Assembly: GCA_002408725.1 (NCBI GenBank)
Contig: DHTR01000049.1
Span: forward strand, 1 to 22,795
Direction of reading: 5' to 3'
Source of the DNA: Pelotomaculum sp. UBA5255
Lineage (GTDB): Bacteria; Bacillota; Desulfotomaculia; Desulfotomaculales; Pelotomaculaceae
Length of the DNA stretch: 22,795 bases
Within the stretch, counting starts at the first letter, position 1. Each line of letters starts with the position of its first letter. A program made the translations under genes and the position numbers. This document shows positions 6,593 through 14,793 of this stretch, one piece after another. The notes under the pieces were generated by a model that ran no database searches, was not told the origin of the DNA, and saw only the letters and a program-made list of their open reading frames with translations.

Positions 6593-6632
6593 ACCCCTCC
6601 CGCCTTTTTTATTTATTCTGAGCTGGAGGGGT
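6593..6632 (-). promoter_or_regulatory. Hairpin that pairs the ribosome binding site of the SpoIID-like gene
   Basis: ACCCCTCC and GGAGGGGT (6593-6600 and 6625-6632) are perfectly complementary over 8 bp with a 24-nt A-rich loop. On the minus-strand transcript the 3' arm is the ribosome binding site of the SpoIID-like gene, five bases from its ATG. It may limit translation; the T run after it also gives it a weak terminator look. Confidence 0.45.
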
Positions 6633-6637
6633 GTGTT

Positions 6638-6904
6638 TTATGTAGTTTCCTCGACAACCTTATACATCTCGGCAGCTAGTTTAGCCGGTACGTTCTCCTG
6701 AACGGAAACGATTTCGATCTTCAGCGTCCTGTTACCAAAATGAATAGACAGGGTATCTCCAGGCTTAATCTCGGTACCTGCTTTAGCAACCCGCCCGTTC
6801 ACCTCCACCCGGCCGCGGTCACACACTTCCTTGGCCAGAGTCCGCCGCTTGATCACGCGGGAAGTTTTAAGAAATTTGTCAAGGCGCAAGTCTGCCGCCA
6901 CCAT
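6638..6904 (-). CDS. rqcP: RqcP/YabO: S4-domain RNA-binding protein
   Basis: Small S4-domain protein. The S4 signature RLDKFLKTSRVIKRRTLAKE is followed by VNGRVAKAGTEIKPGD. In Bacillus RqcP binds stalled 50S subunits and promotes poly-alanine tailing of incomplete chains with RqcH in ribosome-associated quality control (family knowledge). The ATG at 6904 touches its own AAAGG, so it is poorly spaced. A TTG at 6889, eight bases after GGTGG, would give the usual N terminus M-RLDKFLK and an 83-residue protein, and is probably the real start. The gene lies between hup and the SpoIID-like gene, in its conserved place downstream of mazG. A heat-shock protein 15 paralogue is less likely given the synteny. 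Confidence 0.9.
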   Translation of the reverse strand: MVAADLRLDKFLKTSRVIKRRTLAKEVCDRGRVEVNGRVAKAGTEIKPGDTLSIHFGNRTLKIEIVSVQENVPAKLAAEMYKVVEETT

Positions 6905-6917
6905 CCTTTAGCTTTTT

Positions 6918-6948
6918 AAAAAGAAATCAGACTATGGCAGCCTGATTT
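6918..6948 (-). terminator. Intrinsic terminator of hup
   Basis: On the minus strand AAATCAG...CTGATTT forms a 7-bp stem with an 11-nt loop, followed by CTTTTT. It lies just after the hup stop codon and before rqcP, and probably accounts for higher HU expression than that of downstream genes. Confidence 0.7.
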
Positions 6949-6964
6949 ATCTTCCCCGGATAAA

Positions 6965-7240
6965 TTATTTGACTACCGCATCTCTGAGCGCTTTACCGGC
7001 CTTGAAAACAGGAACCCGGGCCGCAGCGATATCGATTTCTTCCCCGGTCTGCGGGTTTCTCCCCTTACGGGCTGCTCTTTCTCTGATTTCAAATGTCCCG
7101 AATCCAACCAGCTGGACCTTGTCGCTCTTGGATAAGGCCTCGCCGATGGTTTCCAGAACTGCGGTTACAGCTTTTTCAGCATCTTTTTTGGTCAGTTCTG
7201 TTTTTTCGGCAACGTTCGAAATCAATTCCGCCTTATTCAT
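6965..7240 (-). CDS. hup: HU family DNA-binding protein
   Basis: 91-residue histone-like HU protein with the full family pattern: N-terminal [20 protein letters not shown], the [24 protein letters not shown] arm region and the C-terminal [13 protein letters not shown] bends and compacts DNA as a dimer, acting in the nucleoid. The length is exactly typical. The ATG has a strong AGGAGGGG site. It lies between mazG and rqcP and is followed by its own terminator. No convincing promoter was identified in the 96-bp gap before it. HU inserted between mazG and rqcP is an addition relative to Bacillus. Confidence 0.97.
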   Translation of the reverse strand: MNKAELISNVAEKTELTKKDAEKAVTAVLETIGEALSKSDKVQLVGFGTFEIRERAARKGRNPQTGEEIDIAAARVPVFKAGKALRDAVVK

Positions 7241-7336
7241 TTGACCCCTCCTAAAAAGAAATGATGATACCAGTTCCCATACTATTCGCGATATTTCTCT
7301 CAGTTCCTCCCGCTAAGAAAATGATTCCTGGGTTTT

Positions 7337-8827
7337 TTATCGTTTTTCCCGGATCTTTTCTAGTTTTTTTGCCTCCTCCCACCACTTATCCAGTTCGGCA
7401 AGAGTGCACTGCAGTAAATCCCGGTTGGCAAGCCGGGCCATTTCTTCGACATGAGCGAAGCGTTTGATGAATTTTGTCGATGTACCGGTCAGAGCCGTTT
7501 CCGGCTCAACGCCGAGCAGCCTGGCCAGGTTTACTACTGAAAAGAGGAGATCGCCCAATTCCTCTTCAATTTTTATAAGTTCGCCTCCGGCGGCCACTGA
7601 TTCAAGCTCGTCCAGTTCTTCATGGACCTTGTCCATGGCCCCACTGTAGTCCGGCCAGTCAAAGCCGACGCCTGCAGCCTTTTTCTGAAGCCTGAAGGCA
7701 CGCATTAACGCTGGTACGGACATGGAAACGTCGGCCAGGAGACCTTTTGGAGTGTAACCCCCCTTTTCTTCTGCCTTAATCTTAGCCCAATTCAAGTTCA
7801 CTTCGCGGCTGTCCCTGACAGTGACAGAACCAAATACATGGGGGTGCCGGCGGGTTAATTTTTCGCTAATTCCGGCCACTACGTCGTTTATGTCAAAAGA
7901 TCGACTTTCCGAGGCAATTTGAGCGTGGAATACCACCTGTAGTAGTAAGTCTCCCAATTCTTCACATACTTTATACATATCCCCCTCGTTCAGCGCCTCT
8001 AAAACTTCATAAGCTTCTTCTAAAAGATAGGGCCTTAAGGTGCGGTGGTCCTGCTCGCGGTCCCAGGGACACCCGTTCTCACCGCGCAGCCGGGATATAA
8101 TCTTTACCAGCGGGTCAAGGGGATAGCAGCAAATGCCGTTGCTTTTATCGGTTTCAGGCAGATACAGGCTGGTCAAGTGGTCAACCCAGTCCAACCGGTC
8201 GATTTCAAACAGCGGATGCGTCTCAACCCTCTCTTCGCCCGGTACGCCGGCCGCCCTCAGAACCGTAACGGGGTGTTCGGGGGGATAAAGCTCGAGCAGC
8301 GACAGCTTCACATCCGAGGCCACCAGACGGCTGTAAACCTGTGTAATGACGGCCGGGCGGGTGGGCAGCGGCGGCCTCTCTTCAAGCAAAAGGCCGTCCA
8401 AAACCTGCAGACCCGAACCTGGGTCCAGCCGGAGCGCCGAGAAAACGGCATCCAAGAAACTCACCGCCGGCAGCAGTTTCACCTGCAGGCCTTCCTGCTC
8501 CGCCCTTTCCAGAATCAGGCGTACCGACTCCTCAGCAACTAGAGGGTGTCCCGGAACAGCATACAGCACGGGCTGACGCCGGGCCTCCCCGAGAACCGCC
8601 TCCGCGATGCGCGCGTAGACTTCCTGGAAGTTGGGCGCCTGCTCGTAAATAGCATCGAAGGTAGAAAAGGCAATCTCCTCCCGGCAAAGCCATTCCACGA
8701 CGGGGTGCTTCCCCGTGCGAAGCAAGGTGCAGGGGGAAGATTTTAAGGCCTCCCAGGCACCCAGGGTGAGATCGCCGGGCGCTCCGGCACCCAGCCCGGC
8801 AATGGTGATTCTGGCTGTAACAGGCAT
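7337..8827 (-). CDS. mazG: MazG/YabN: tetrapyrrole methylase-like domain fused to NTP pyrophosphohydrolase
   Basis: 496-residue two-part protein. Residues 1-220 form a SAM-dependent tetrapyrrole-methylase-like domain (ITIAGLGAGAPGDLTLGA near the start, YAVPGHPL at 89-96), whose activity in these fusions is unknown. Residues about 235-490 hold a duplicated MazG fold with metal-binding EExxE...ELGD motifs: E270/E271/E274 with EELGD 289-293, and E403/E404/E407 with EEELGD 421-426. MazG hydrolyses nucleoside triphosphates to monophosphates and diphosphate, cleaning damaged or excess nucleotides (family knowledge). The fused architecture is the usual Firmicute YabN form. The ATG follows AGAGGGG by nine bases. 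It sits downstream of spoVT, whose terminator separates them. Confidence 0.95.
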   Translation of the reverse strand: MPVTARITIAGLGAGAPGDLTLGAWEALKSSPCTLLRTGKHPVVEWLCREEIAFSTFDAIYEQAPNFQEVYARIAEAVLGEARRQPVLYAVPGHPLVAEESVRLILERAEQEGLQVKLLPAVSFLDAVFSALRLDPGSGLQVLDGLLLEERPPLPTRPAVITQVYSRLVASDVKLSLLELYPPEHPVTVLRAAGVPGEERVETHPLFEIDRLDWVDHLTSLYLPETDKSNGICCYPLDPLVKIISRLRGENGCPWDREQDHRTLRPYLLEEAYEVLEALNEGDMYKVCEELGDLLLQVVFHAQIASESRSFDINDVVAGISEKLTRRHPHVFGSVTVRDSREVNLNWAKIKAEEKGGYTPKGLLADVSMSVPALMRAFRLQKKAAGVGFDWPDYSGAMDKVHEELDELESVAAGGELIKIEEELGDLLFSVVNLARLLGVEPETALTGTSTKFIKRFAHVEEMARLANRDLLQCTLAELDKWWEEAKKLEKIREKR

Positions 8828-8892
8828 CTTTTAAAACCCCTCTTTCAATTTGGAAACGATTAAGTCCAGGCCTAGCCTGCAGCGCGGACAGA

Positions 8893-8923
8893 TCAAAAAT
8901 TTAAGTGGCCCTTATGAGGCCAC
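8893..8923 (-). terminator. Intrinsic terminator of spoVT
   Basis: On the minus strand GTGGCC-TCATAAG-GGCCAC is followed by TTAAATTTTTG. The stem is 6 bp and the T tract is interrupted. It lies seven bases after the spoVT stop. Confidence 0.65.
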
Positions 8924-8929
8924 CTTTGC

Positions 8930-9490
8930 TTACTGCTCCATTTGTTTGGCAAGAAAACCAGCCGCAGTCTCGGCCAACTTTAGCTCCATTTCACCCATTT
9001 TAACATCGGGCTCCCTGGAAGCCAAGATCACAGCCCCGATTGGGTCCCCCTCCGCAATGATCGGGGCAATCACTTCTGAAGAATAATTGCACTCCCCATC
9101 CTCAATGATCATACACTCTTTGCAGAAGGGATCCTCAACCGGGCTGTTAATGACCACGGCCTTGCGTTCTTCCATAACTTTTTCAATGGCAGGCCCGATT
9201 GGCTTATTTAAAAACTCCTTTTTGGGCGCGCCGGAAACGGCGACAATGGTGTCCCGGTCAGCAATGCAGGCGATATGACCCAGAGCTTCGTATAAGGAAT
9301 CAGCATATTCTTTGGCAAAATCCCCCAGCTCACCGATTGGTGAGTACTTCTTGAGGATAACCTCACCTTCTCTGTCTACAAAAATTTCAAGGGGATCACC
9401 TTCACGGATTCTAAGTGTTCTCCTAATTTCCTTGGGGATGACAACCCTTCCCAGATCATCAATACGGCGGACGATGCCCGTTGCTTTCAT
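8930..9490 (-). CDS. spoVT: SpoVT: forespore transcription regulator
   Basis: 186-residue regulator close in length to Bacillus SpoVT (178). The N-terminal AbrB-type swapped-hairpin DNA-binding domain is nearly textbook (MKATGIVRRIDDLGRVVIPK, then EIRRTLRIREGDPLEIF). The rest (about 55-180) is the GAF-like domain with CIADRDTIVAVSGAPKKEFL and a C-terminal helix. SpoVT modulates the sigma-G regulon in the developing spore (family knowledge). The ATG has AAAGGAGG and a second purine-rich run upstream. The sigma-G-like promoter at 9534-9564 matches its known forespore control. It lies after the foldase gene and before mazG; Bacillus has yabM here, which is missing. Confidence 0.96.
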   Translation of the reverse strand: MKATGIVRRIDDLGRVVIPKEIRRTLRIREGDPLEIFVDREGEVILKKYSPIGELGDFAKEYADSLYEALGHIACIADRDTIVAVSGAPKKEFLNKPIGPAIEKVMEERKAVVINSPVEDPFCKECMIIEDGECNYSSEVIAPIIAEGDPIGAVILASREPDVKMGEMELKLAETAAGFLAKQMEQ

Positions 9491-9533
9491 TGATTTCCCT
9501 TCCCTCCTTTTCGGCTTATTTCAGGGTCTATGA

Positions 9534-9564
9534 TAGTATATATCAGGAGGGAGCCAGTTATTCA
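9534..9564 (-). promoter_or_regulatory. Sigma-G-type promoter of spoVT
   Basis: On the minus strand TGAATA is followed after 18 bp by TATACTA. The -35 box fits the sigma-G consensus (TGAATA) fully, and the -10 box differs from CATACTA by one base. The predicted start is about 37 bp before the spoVT ATG. In Bacillus spoVT is transcribed by sigma-G, so the match agrees with family knowledge. Confidence 0.75.
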
Positions 9565-9610
9565 TTTTTTACCAATCGCCTTAAAAACTTTTCAGATTTC
9601 AACTTCTTTC

Positions 9611-10618
9611 TTATTCGTTAGAGGAATTTCCTTCTTTTCCTTCATCAAGCTTATTGACAATGTTGGAATTGCTTTTGGCTTCCATCATAAACTGGTTGAA
9701 CCGGGTCTCTTTGGCTTGATTGGTCAATTGCTCAGTCAGCTGCTGCTGAACCTGCTCGAAGGGCTCCGTACCGGCCGCAATTATTTTCTCACGCTTGATG
9801 ACATGGTAGCCATACTCCGTTTTGACCGGAGCCGGCGTAAATTCACCGTCTTTCAGCACCTGCGCCGCCTGTGAAAACGCCTCTACGGCCTCACCCTCAG
9901 CGAAAGTAAAGAGCCCGCCATTCGGCCGGGTACCGCTGTCCTCGGATTTTTCCGTGGCTAGTTCGGCAAAATCCTTCCCCTGCTTGAGCTGGGCAATTGC
10001 ATCCTCAGCCATTATTTTGGCCTCGGCGTCGGTGTGCTGGACAGGGTAGCCTTTATCTCCTTCGTCAACGAAGAACAGGATGTGACGGACCTGCAGCTGC
10101 TCGGGTTGGGCCATCATTTCTTTGTTCTCCTCGTAATACTTCCGAACTTCCTCCTCAGATGCAACCGGTACCTCCCGAGTCAGTTTATCCTGCAAGTTCA
10201 GGATGTACGCCGCATCCTCCTCGCTCACCTTGATCTGGGACAAAAACTTCTGGTATTCCTCCTCGGAAGGAAACCGCTCTTTAAACGGCTTGATTGTTTC
10301 CTGGATCTGTTCCGCCGTCAGACTGCCCAGTTTTTTTCCTTCCTGAAGCATCAGCTTATTATTAATCATCTGCTCCAGGACATCTTTGCGCAGGGATTCC
10401 ATTAAATCCGTTCCCCTGTCCCCGCTAAAGTCCACCCCTTGTTTCTCATAGTTGGCCTTCATTTCGTCAACACTCTGGGTCAGTTCATCACTGAATATTT
10501 TTTCACCATTTACCGTGGCAACAACTTCCTTACCGATTCCCAGGCTGCCGCAGCCGGCTGCAAAAGATACTGCAAGCAGCGCCAGAGCCAGAAGTATGAG
10601 CTTAATTGTATATTTCAA
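9611..10618 (-). CDS. PrsA/SurA-like peptidyl-prolyl isomerase lipoprotein
   Basis: 335-residue extracytoplasmic foldase. A signal peptide (1-22) ends in the lipobox FAAGC with C23 as the lipid anchor. A SurA-like N-terminal chaperone region (about 32-150) precedes a parvulin (PpiC) domain at about 175-277, with QVRHILFFV, GKDFAELATEKSEDSG, NGGLFTF and TEYGYHVIK visible. It assists folding of secreted proteins outside the membrane (family knowledge). The C terminus is a helical, charged tail. The start is TTG, eight bases after AAGGGGG with a run of T between; an A-rich promoter region with a near-consensus -10 lies just upstream in the mfd 3' end. Its place between mfd and spoVT is an addition relative to Bacillus. 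Confidence 0.93.
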   Translation of the reverse strand: MKYTIKLILLALALLAVSFAAGCGSLGIGKEVVATVNGEKIFSDELTQSVDEMKANYEKQGVDFSGDRGTDLMESLRKDVLEQMINNKLMLQEGKKLGSLTAEQIQETIKPFKERFPSEEEYQKFLSQIKVSEEDAAYILNLQDKLTREVPVASEEEVRKYYEENKEMMAQPEQLQVRHILFFVDEGDKGYPVQHTDAEAKIMAEDAIAQLKQGKDFAELATEKSEDSGTRPNGGLFTFAEGEAVEAFSQAAQVLKDGEFTPAPVKTEYGYHVIKREKIIAAGTEPFEQVQQQLTEQLTNQAKETRFNQFMMEAKSNSNIVNKLDEGKEGNSSNE

Positions 10619-10647
10619 AAAAAAACCCCCTTCAAGAACATAAGAGT

Positions 10648-10677
10648 ATTATATCTCAACTCTATGACCGGTGACAA
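10648..10677 (-). promoter_or_regulatory. Sigma-A promoter of the foldase gene
   Basis: On the minus strand TTGTCA (5 of 6) is followed after 18 bp by a perfect TATAAT, whose 3' half overlaps the mfd stop codon. The predicted start near 10641 gives a leader of about 23 nt carrying the ribosome binding site. This makes the foldase independent of mfd transcription. Confidence 0.75.
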
Positions 10678-13600
10678 CCTCCTGTGATATTTTGACGGGA
10701 GCCTCGGCCCCTTTTTCTTGCCCGGCCCCAAGGATATCCAAAAAGCCTTCCAGTTGGGCCAGAAGAGAACGGCTATCTCCACAGCTGTCTTCACGACCAT
10801 TTCCCGCCAGGCGTAGTTTTATTTCAAAGTCTTCTTCGGCAGCATTGAACTTTATCCTATTCGGATACCGGCTTGAGGCAGCCACCAGGTCGTTTCCGGT
10901 GAGGGGGTGGCCGGGGCCAATGATTAGGCGGAACTGCCCGGGTAAAAGGCTGATTGTTTTAATCTTCAACCTCCCGGCCAGAACTCTGACTTTGGCTACA
11001 GCCAGCAGGTTCAACACCGGCTCGGGCAGATCCCCGAAGCGATCCACCAGTTCCTCTTCCATTTCACCCAGGTCGGGCAGCGAAGCCAGGCCGGCGATAC
11101 GCTTATAAATCTCTACCTTTTGGTTGGTGTCGGGAATGTAGGTGTCGGGAATAAAAGCTTCCACCGGAAGCTCAATGCTGGTTTCCACCTGCTGGGACCC
11201 CTGCTCACCCCTGGCCTCCAGGATGGCTTCCTCCAGGAGACGGCTGTACAAATCAAAGCCGACTGCCGCAATGTGCCCGTGCTGCTCCGCACCCAGGATG
11301 TTCCCGGCCCCCCGGATTTCCAGATCACGCATAGCGATTTTAAAACCCGAGCCCAGTTCCGTAAACTCACGGATAGCTGCCAGCCGTTTTTCCGCAGCCT
11401 CGCCCAGCACTTTGTCCTTTTGAAAAGTAAAGTAGGCATAAGCAAGGCGGTTGGATCGGCCGACCCTGCCCCTGAGCTGGTAAAGCTGAGCCAGCCCCAT
11501 CATCCCGGCCTCCTTGACGATCAGGGTGTTGACATTGGGTATATCCAGTCCGTTTTCAATAATGGTCGTACAGACCAGCACGTCGTATTCCCGGTTCATG
11601 AAGTCCAGCATCACCTGCTCCAGCGCATCTTCCCGAACCTGGCCGTGCGCCACCGCGATTCTGGCTTCGGGGACCAGACTCTGCAGCCATAACGCGACCC
11701 GGTCCAGATCCATGATCCGGTTGTAAACGAAAAAAACCTGCCCGCCCCGGCCTAGTTCCCGGCGGATCGCCTCCTGGATCAGGATCGGGTCTTCCTCAAG
11801 GACGTAGGTCTGGACAGGGTAGCGGTCCTCCGGCGGTGTTTCCAGGATACTGCTGTCCCGCATGCCCACCAGGGACATGTGCAGCGTGCGCGGGATGGGT
11901 GTGGCGGTAAGAGTCAGGACATCCACGTTTTTGCGCAGGAGCTTCAGCCGCTCCTTGTGGGCTACCCCGAAGCGCTGTTCCTCGTCTACGATTAAAAGCC
12001 CCAGGTCCTTGAAACGTACGTCCTCCTGAATTAGGCGGTGGGTGCCGATAAGTATGTCTACGGTCCCCCGCTCAAGCTCCTGAAGCACTTTACGCTGCTC
12101 CCTGGGGGTCCGGAAACGGCTTAAGACCTCTACATTAACCGGATAACCGGCCAGCCTTTCCCGGAAGGTATTGTAGTGCTGCTGGGCCAGAATGGTTGTG
12201 GGCGCCAGCAAGGCCACCTGCTTCCCGTCTACCACCGCTTTAAAGGCCGCCCTCAGGGCCACCTCTGTTTTTCCGTAGCCCACATCCCCGCACAGCAGCC
12301 GGTCCATGGGCCTGGGCCGCTCCATATCAGATTTAATCTCATCGATGGCGCGAAGCTGGTCGGGTGTTTCTTCAAAGGGGAAAGCAGCTTCAAACTCCTG
12401 CTGCCAGACGGTGTCCTTGCCGAAGGCGTTGCCGGTCATCGTCTCCCTGGCGGCGTAAAGGGCAAGCAGCTCCTGGGCCATTTCCCGGACCGCCTCGCGA
12501 ACCCTTCCTTTGGCCCTGGCCCATTCCCCTCCTCCAAGCCGGGACAGCCGCGGCGCTTCGCCCTCGCCGCCCAGGTATTTCTGAATCAGGCCCACCTGGT
12601 CAACCGGTACGTAGAGCTTATCTTCCCCTGCAAACTTCAGCAGGAGGTACTCCTTCCGAATCCCTTCAAGGGTCAGGGGAGCCACCCCAAGGTAGCGGCC
12701 GATGCCGTGATTGACATGGACAACGTAATCGCCCACTTTGATCTCCACAAAGGGGGCCAGGCGGTCCGTCCGCTTCCATTCCCGCCGGGGTCTTTTGCGC
12801 TGACCGTATAAATCCGGTTCGGCAATCAACACTAGCTTGCAGCCGGGCAGCTCAAAACCGCCCCCCAGGCTGCCCGTGGTGATCACCACGTTTCCGGCAC
12901 GGACGTGCCCTTCTAGAGCCCCCGTATAAAACGCGTCCACCTGTTCATCTTTTAAAGCGGAAAGAAGCTGCCGGCCCCGCTGGTAACTGTTGACAAGGAG
13001 AACAACCGCAAAGCCGGCCCGGCGCCAGTGGTGAATCTCTTCTGAAAGCATTTTCAGGTTGCCCAGGAAATTATGCATTGTTTTTCCGGAAAAATGCACC
13101 TTGTTTTGGGCTCGGGCAAGCTGCGGCTGCCGCGGCAATAAAGAGCTGTAGATGCCACGCCGCCTGGAAAGGGCCGCCTCAATCCGGTCCCATCCCAGAC
13201 AGGCCGCAAACTGGGAGGGGAGAACGCTCCCCTGGCCCAGCAACCCGGCGTACGTCTCCGCGCGCTCCCGTTGAACAGAATCGGCTATTTCTTTGATCCG
13301 GGCCGGGTCATCTACAAAAACAGGGGCCCCGGCCGGGAGGTAGTCCATCAGGGTAACCACTTCGCTATAGAAATAAGGAAGGTATTGTTCGATACCGGCA
13401 AAACAGCTGTCGGCGCCCTCCAGAACCTCTCCAAATTTTTCACGGAGCTGCTGGACGGCTTTGGCGTCTTTGGACCGAGCTAGTTTGCGCCCCTGTTCCT
13501 TGTATTCCTTTGCCATTAACCTGCGAGCGGCTTCCCAGGCGTCCGGGCTGACGGCCAGTTCCCTGGCGGGATAGATGACCAGGTTCGCAGCTTTTTCTTC

Positions 13601-14245
13601 CGACCGCTGGGTGGAAGCGTTAAAACGGCGAATGGAGTCCACCTCGTCGTCGAAAAACTCCAGGCGGGTCGGCCTATGAGCGGTCATGGGAAAAACATCC
13701 AGGATGCCGCCCCGAAGGGCGTACTGCCCCCTTGCCTCAACCAGATCAACCCGCTCGTAGCCCAGGTCCAACAACCGGCCGAGTAGTTCCTTTAGGTCCA
13801 CCCTGCCGCCTACATCCAGACTGATTACCCCCGAACGGAAAACCTCCGGGGGAACAAGCCGCCTCAGGAGGGCCTCAACCGGGGCCACCACGACCACCCG
13901 CTCGCCCCTGGACAGGCCTTCCAGCACCTGTAGACGCTGGGACACCACCTCTTTGCTCTGAGCCAGAACCTGATAGGGCAGGAGCTGTAGAACCGGGAAC
14001 TGCCGCACCGCAGCGCCGGGCAAGAGTTCCATCAGTTCCTCCACCATGGTTCCGGCCTCCCGCTCTCCCGGTGTCACGATCAACAGCGGCAGTGGGGACA
14101 CCTCTTCGGCCAGGCCGGCCAAGAGGTAGCTGCGCTGGGAACCGGAAAGACCGGTAACCACCTGGTATGGATAATTGTTTTCCAGTCCCCGGGCCAGGCT
14201 TTGAAACTCGGCTGCAGACTGGAGTGGTTTCAAAATGCCGCGCAT
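10649..14245 (-). CDS. mfd: Mfd: transcription-repair coupling factor
   Basis: 1198-residue protein of full family length (Bacillus about 1177). It removes RNA polymerase stalled at DNA lesions and recruits the UvrABC repair machinery (family knowledge). The N-terminal UvrB-like module (about 1-450) has YPYQVVTGLSGSQRSYLL. The RNA polymerase interaction domain (about 495-560) has GDYVVHVNHGIGRYLG. The superfamily 2 translocase (about 610-960) shows Walker A GDVGYGKTE (653-661), DEEQ box 754-757, TATPIPRTL and QLRGRVGR (923-930). The C-terminal D7 domain (about 1020-1150) follows. The ATG is preceded by GGAGGGGG. It lies in the conserved pth-fin-mfd-spoVT order. No truncation or frameshift was seen. 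Confidence 0.98.
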   Translation of the reverse strand: MRGILKPLQSAAEFQSLARGLENNYPYQVVTGLSGSQRSYLLAGLAEEVSPLPLLIVTPGEREAGTMVEELMELLPGAAVRQFPVLQLLPYQVLAQSKEVVSQRLQVLEGLSRGERVVVVAPVEALLRRLVPPEVFRSGVISLDVGGRVDLKELLGRLLDLGYERVDLVEARGQYALRGGILDVFPMTAHRPTRLEFFDDEVDSIRRFNASTQRSEEKAANLVIYPARELAVSPDAWEAARRLMAKEYKEQGRKLARSKDAKAVQQLREKFGEVLEGADSCFAGIEQYLPYFYSEVVTLMDYLPAGAPVFVDDPARIKEIADSVQRERAETYAGLLGQGSVLPSQFAACLGWDRIEAALSRRRGIYSSLLPRQPQLARAQNKVHFSGKTMHNFLGNLKMLSEEIHHWRRAGFAVVLLVNSYQRGRQLLSALKDEQVDAFYTGALEGHVRAGNVVITTGSLGGGFELPGCKLVLIAEPDLYGQRKRPRREWKRTDRLAPFVEIKVGDYVVHVNHGIGRYLGVAPLTLEGIRKEYLLLKFAGEDKLYVPVDQVGLIQKYLGGEGEAPRLSRLGGGEWARAKGRVREAVREMAQELLALYAARETMTGNAFGKDTVWQQEFEAAFPFEETPDQLRAIDEIKSDMERPRPMDRLLCGDVGYGKTEVALRAAFKAVVDGKQVALLAPTTILAQQHYNTFRERLAGYPVNVEVLSRFRTPREQRKVLQELERGTVDILIGTHRLIQEDVRFKDLGLLIVDEEQRFGVAHKERLKLLRKNVDVLTLTATPIPRTLHMSLVGMRDSSILETPPEDRYPVQTYVLEEDPILIQEAIRRELGRGGQVFFVYNRIMDLDRVALWLQSLVPEARIAVAHGQVREDALEQVMLDFMNREYDVLVCTTIIENGLDIPNVNTLIVKEAGMMGLAQLYQLRGRVGRSNRLAYAYFTFQKDKVLGEAAEKRLAAIREFTELGSGFKIAMRDLEIRGAGNILGAEQHGHIAAVGFDLYSRLLEEAILEARGEQGSQQVETSIELPVEAFIPDTYIPDTNQKVEIYKRIAGLASLPDLGEMEEELVDRFGDLPEPVLNLLAVAKVRVLAGRLKIKTISLLPGQFRLIIGPGHPLTGNDLVAASSRYPNRIKFNAAEEDFEIKLRLAGNGREDSCGDSRSLLAQLEGFLDILGAGQEKGAEAPVKISQEVVTGHRVEI

Positions 14246-14271
14246 GAGTGCCCCCTCCGTTTATCCATCAC

Positions 14272-14304
14272 AAAAAGAGCTTTAGCTGCGCCTGGCCAAA
14301 GCTC
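14272..14304 (-). terminator. Intrinsic terminator between the fin-like gene and mfd
   Basis: On the minus strand GAGCTTT...AAAGCTC forms a 7-bp stem with a 14-nt loop, followed by TTTTTG. It sits 33 bp after the fin-like stop and shortly before the mfd ribosome binding site, suggesting that the forespore-type gene is transcribed apart from mfd. Confidence 0.65.
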
Positions 14305-14336
14305 GAATTTTACTATTTTGTTAAATCTAAGTGGTT

Positions 14337-14567
14337 TCAATGCAGAACCGGACCGCTGATAAAAGTGCTTTCCGGCCCTCCGTATAGCGTTTCCCGGCAG
14401 TCATCGCAGAGGGTCTCTAAGATAACATCTGCCGCACTGCCATTCACTTTTATTATATTCCGCAGCTCTGACCCCGTCAAGTTTGGCGCGCCTTCCGAGA
14501 GTCCGTCCGGGAGTACGATTTCTTTAACCAGGCTGTCACAACATTCACAGATGTACAGCAGCTTCAA
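14337..14567 (-). CDS. fin: Fin/YabK-like anti-sigma factor (zinc protein)
   Basis: 76-residue protein, the same length as Bacillus Fin. Two CxxC pairs (C7/C10 and C54/C57) form a likely zinc site; the spacing and the region LTGSELRNIIK...VILETLCDDCRETL resemble Fin. In Bacillus Fin is made in the forespore and inhibits sigma-F so that sigma-G can take over (family knowledge). The start is a TTG, the only usual start in the frame, with a weak site upstream. It lies between pth and mfd exactly where fin lies in Bacillus, and a terminator separates it from mfd. No convincing sigma-F promoter was identified. The call rests on synteny, length and the cysteine pairs, since the remaining sequence is divergent. 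Confidence 0.75.
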   Translation of the reverse strand: MKLLYICECCDSLVKEIVLPDGLSEGAPNLTGSELRNIIKVNGSAADVILETLCDDCRETLYGGPESTFISGPVLH

Positions 14568-14693
14568 AGTACCGTCCAGGTTTCTTAAAACCTAAACAAA
14601 TATGCTTATTTAGATTGCCTCCGTGTCCCACTTTCACTGCCAGGCTAAAGTGTGCACATCATCGGAAGTAACTGCCAAGAAACCTTTTCCCTT

Positions 14694-14723
14694 TCATATG
14701 TATTTACTAATACTCATATGTAT
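14694..14723. repeat. Two direct copies of TCATATGTAT spaced 20 bp apart
   Basis: The 10-bp unit TCATATGTAT occurs at 14694-14703 and 14714-14723, two helical turns apart, within the 226-bp gap between the PrsW-like gene and fin. Each unit has a CATATG palindromic core. This AT-rich gap (14568-14793) otherwise shows no gene. The arrangement fits a regulator bound on one face of the DNA, perhaps controlling fin. Confidence 0.5.
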
Positions 14724-14793
14724 GATTTATTTACTCAATACCCATCACCGTTAACCACCTTGTTATTACCTGATCATGACACAGGTGTCCTAT

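Noticed and set aside
7320..7345. Terminator after mazG
   Set aside because: Only weak, A-rich pairing with CCC/GGG ends was seen, without a convincing stem.
8250..8349. Nitroreductase-like frame start further upstream and similar upstream start extensions (pth GTG at 15781, btuF ATG at 21791)
   Set aside because: In each case a strong ribosome binding site favours an inner start, and the extension is unlike the family N terminus.
12176..12811. Long plus-strand open frame opposite mfd
   Set aside because: It lies wholly antisense to a conserved mfd region, has no ribosome binding site, and its low-complexity product is typical of a shadow frame in GC-rich coding DNA.
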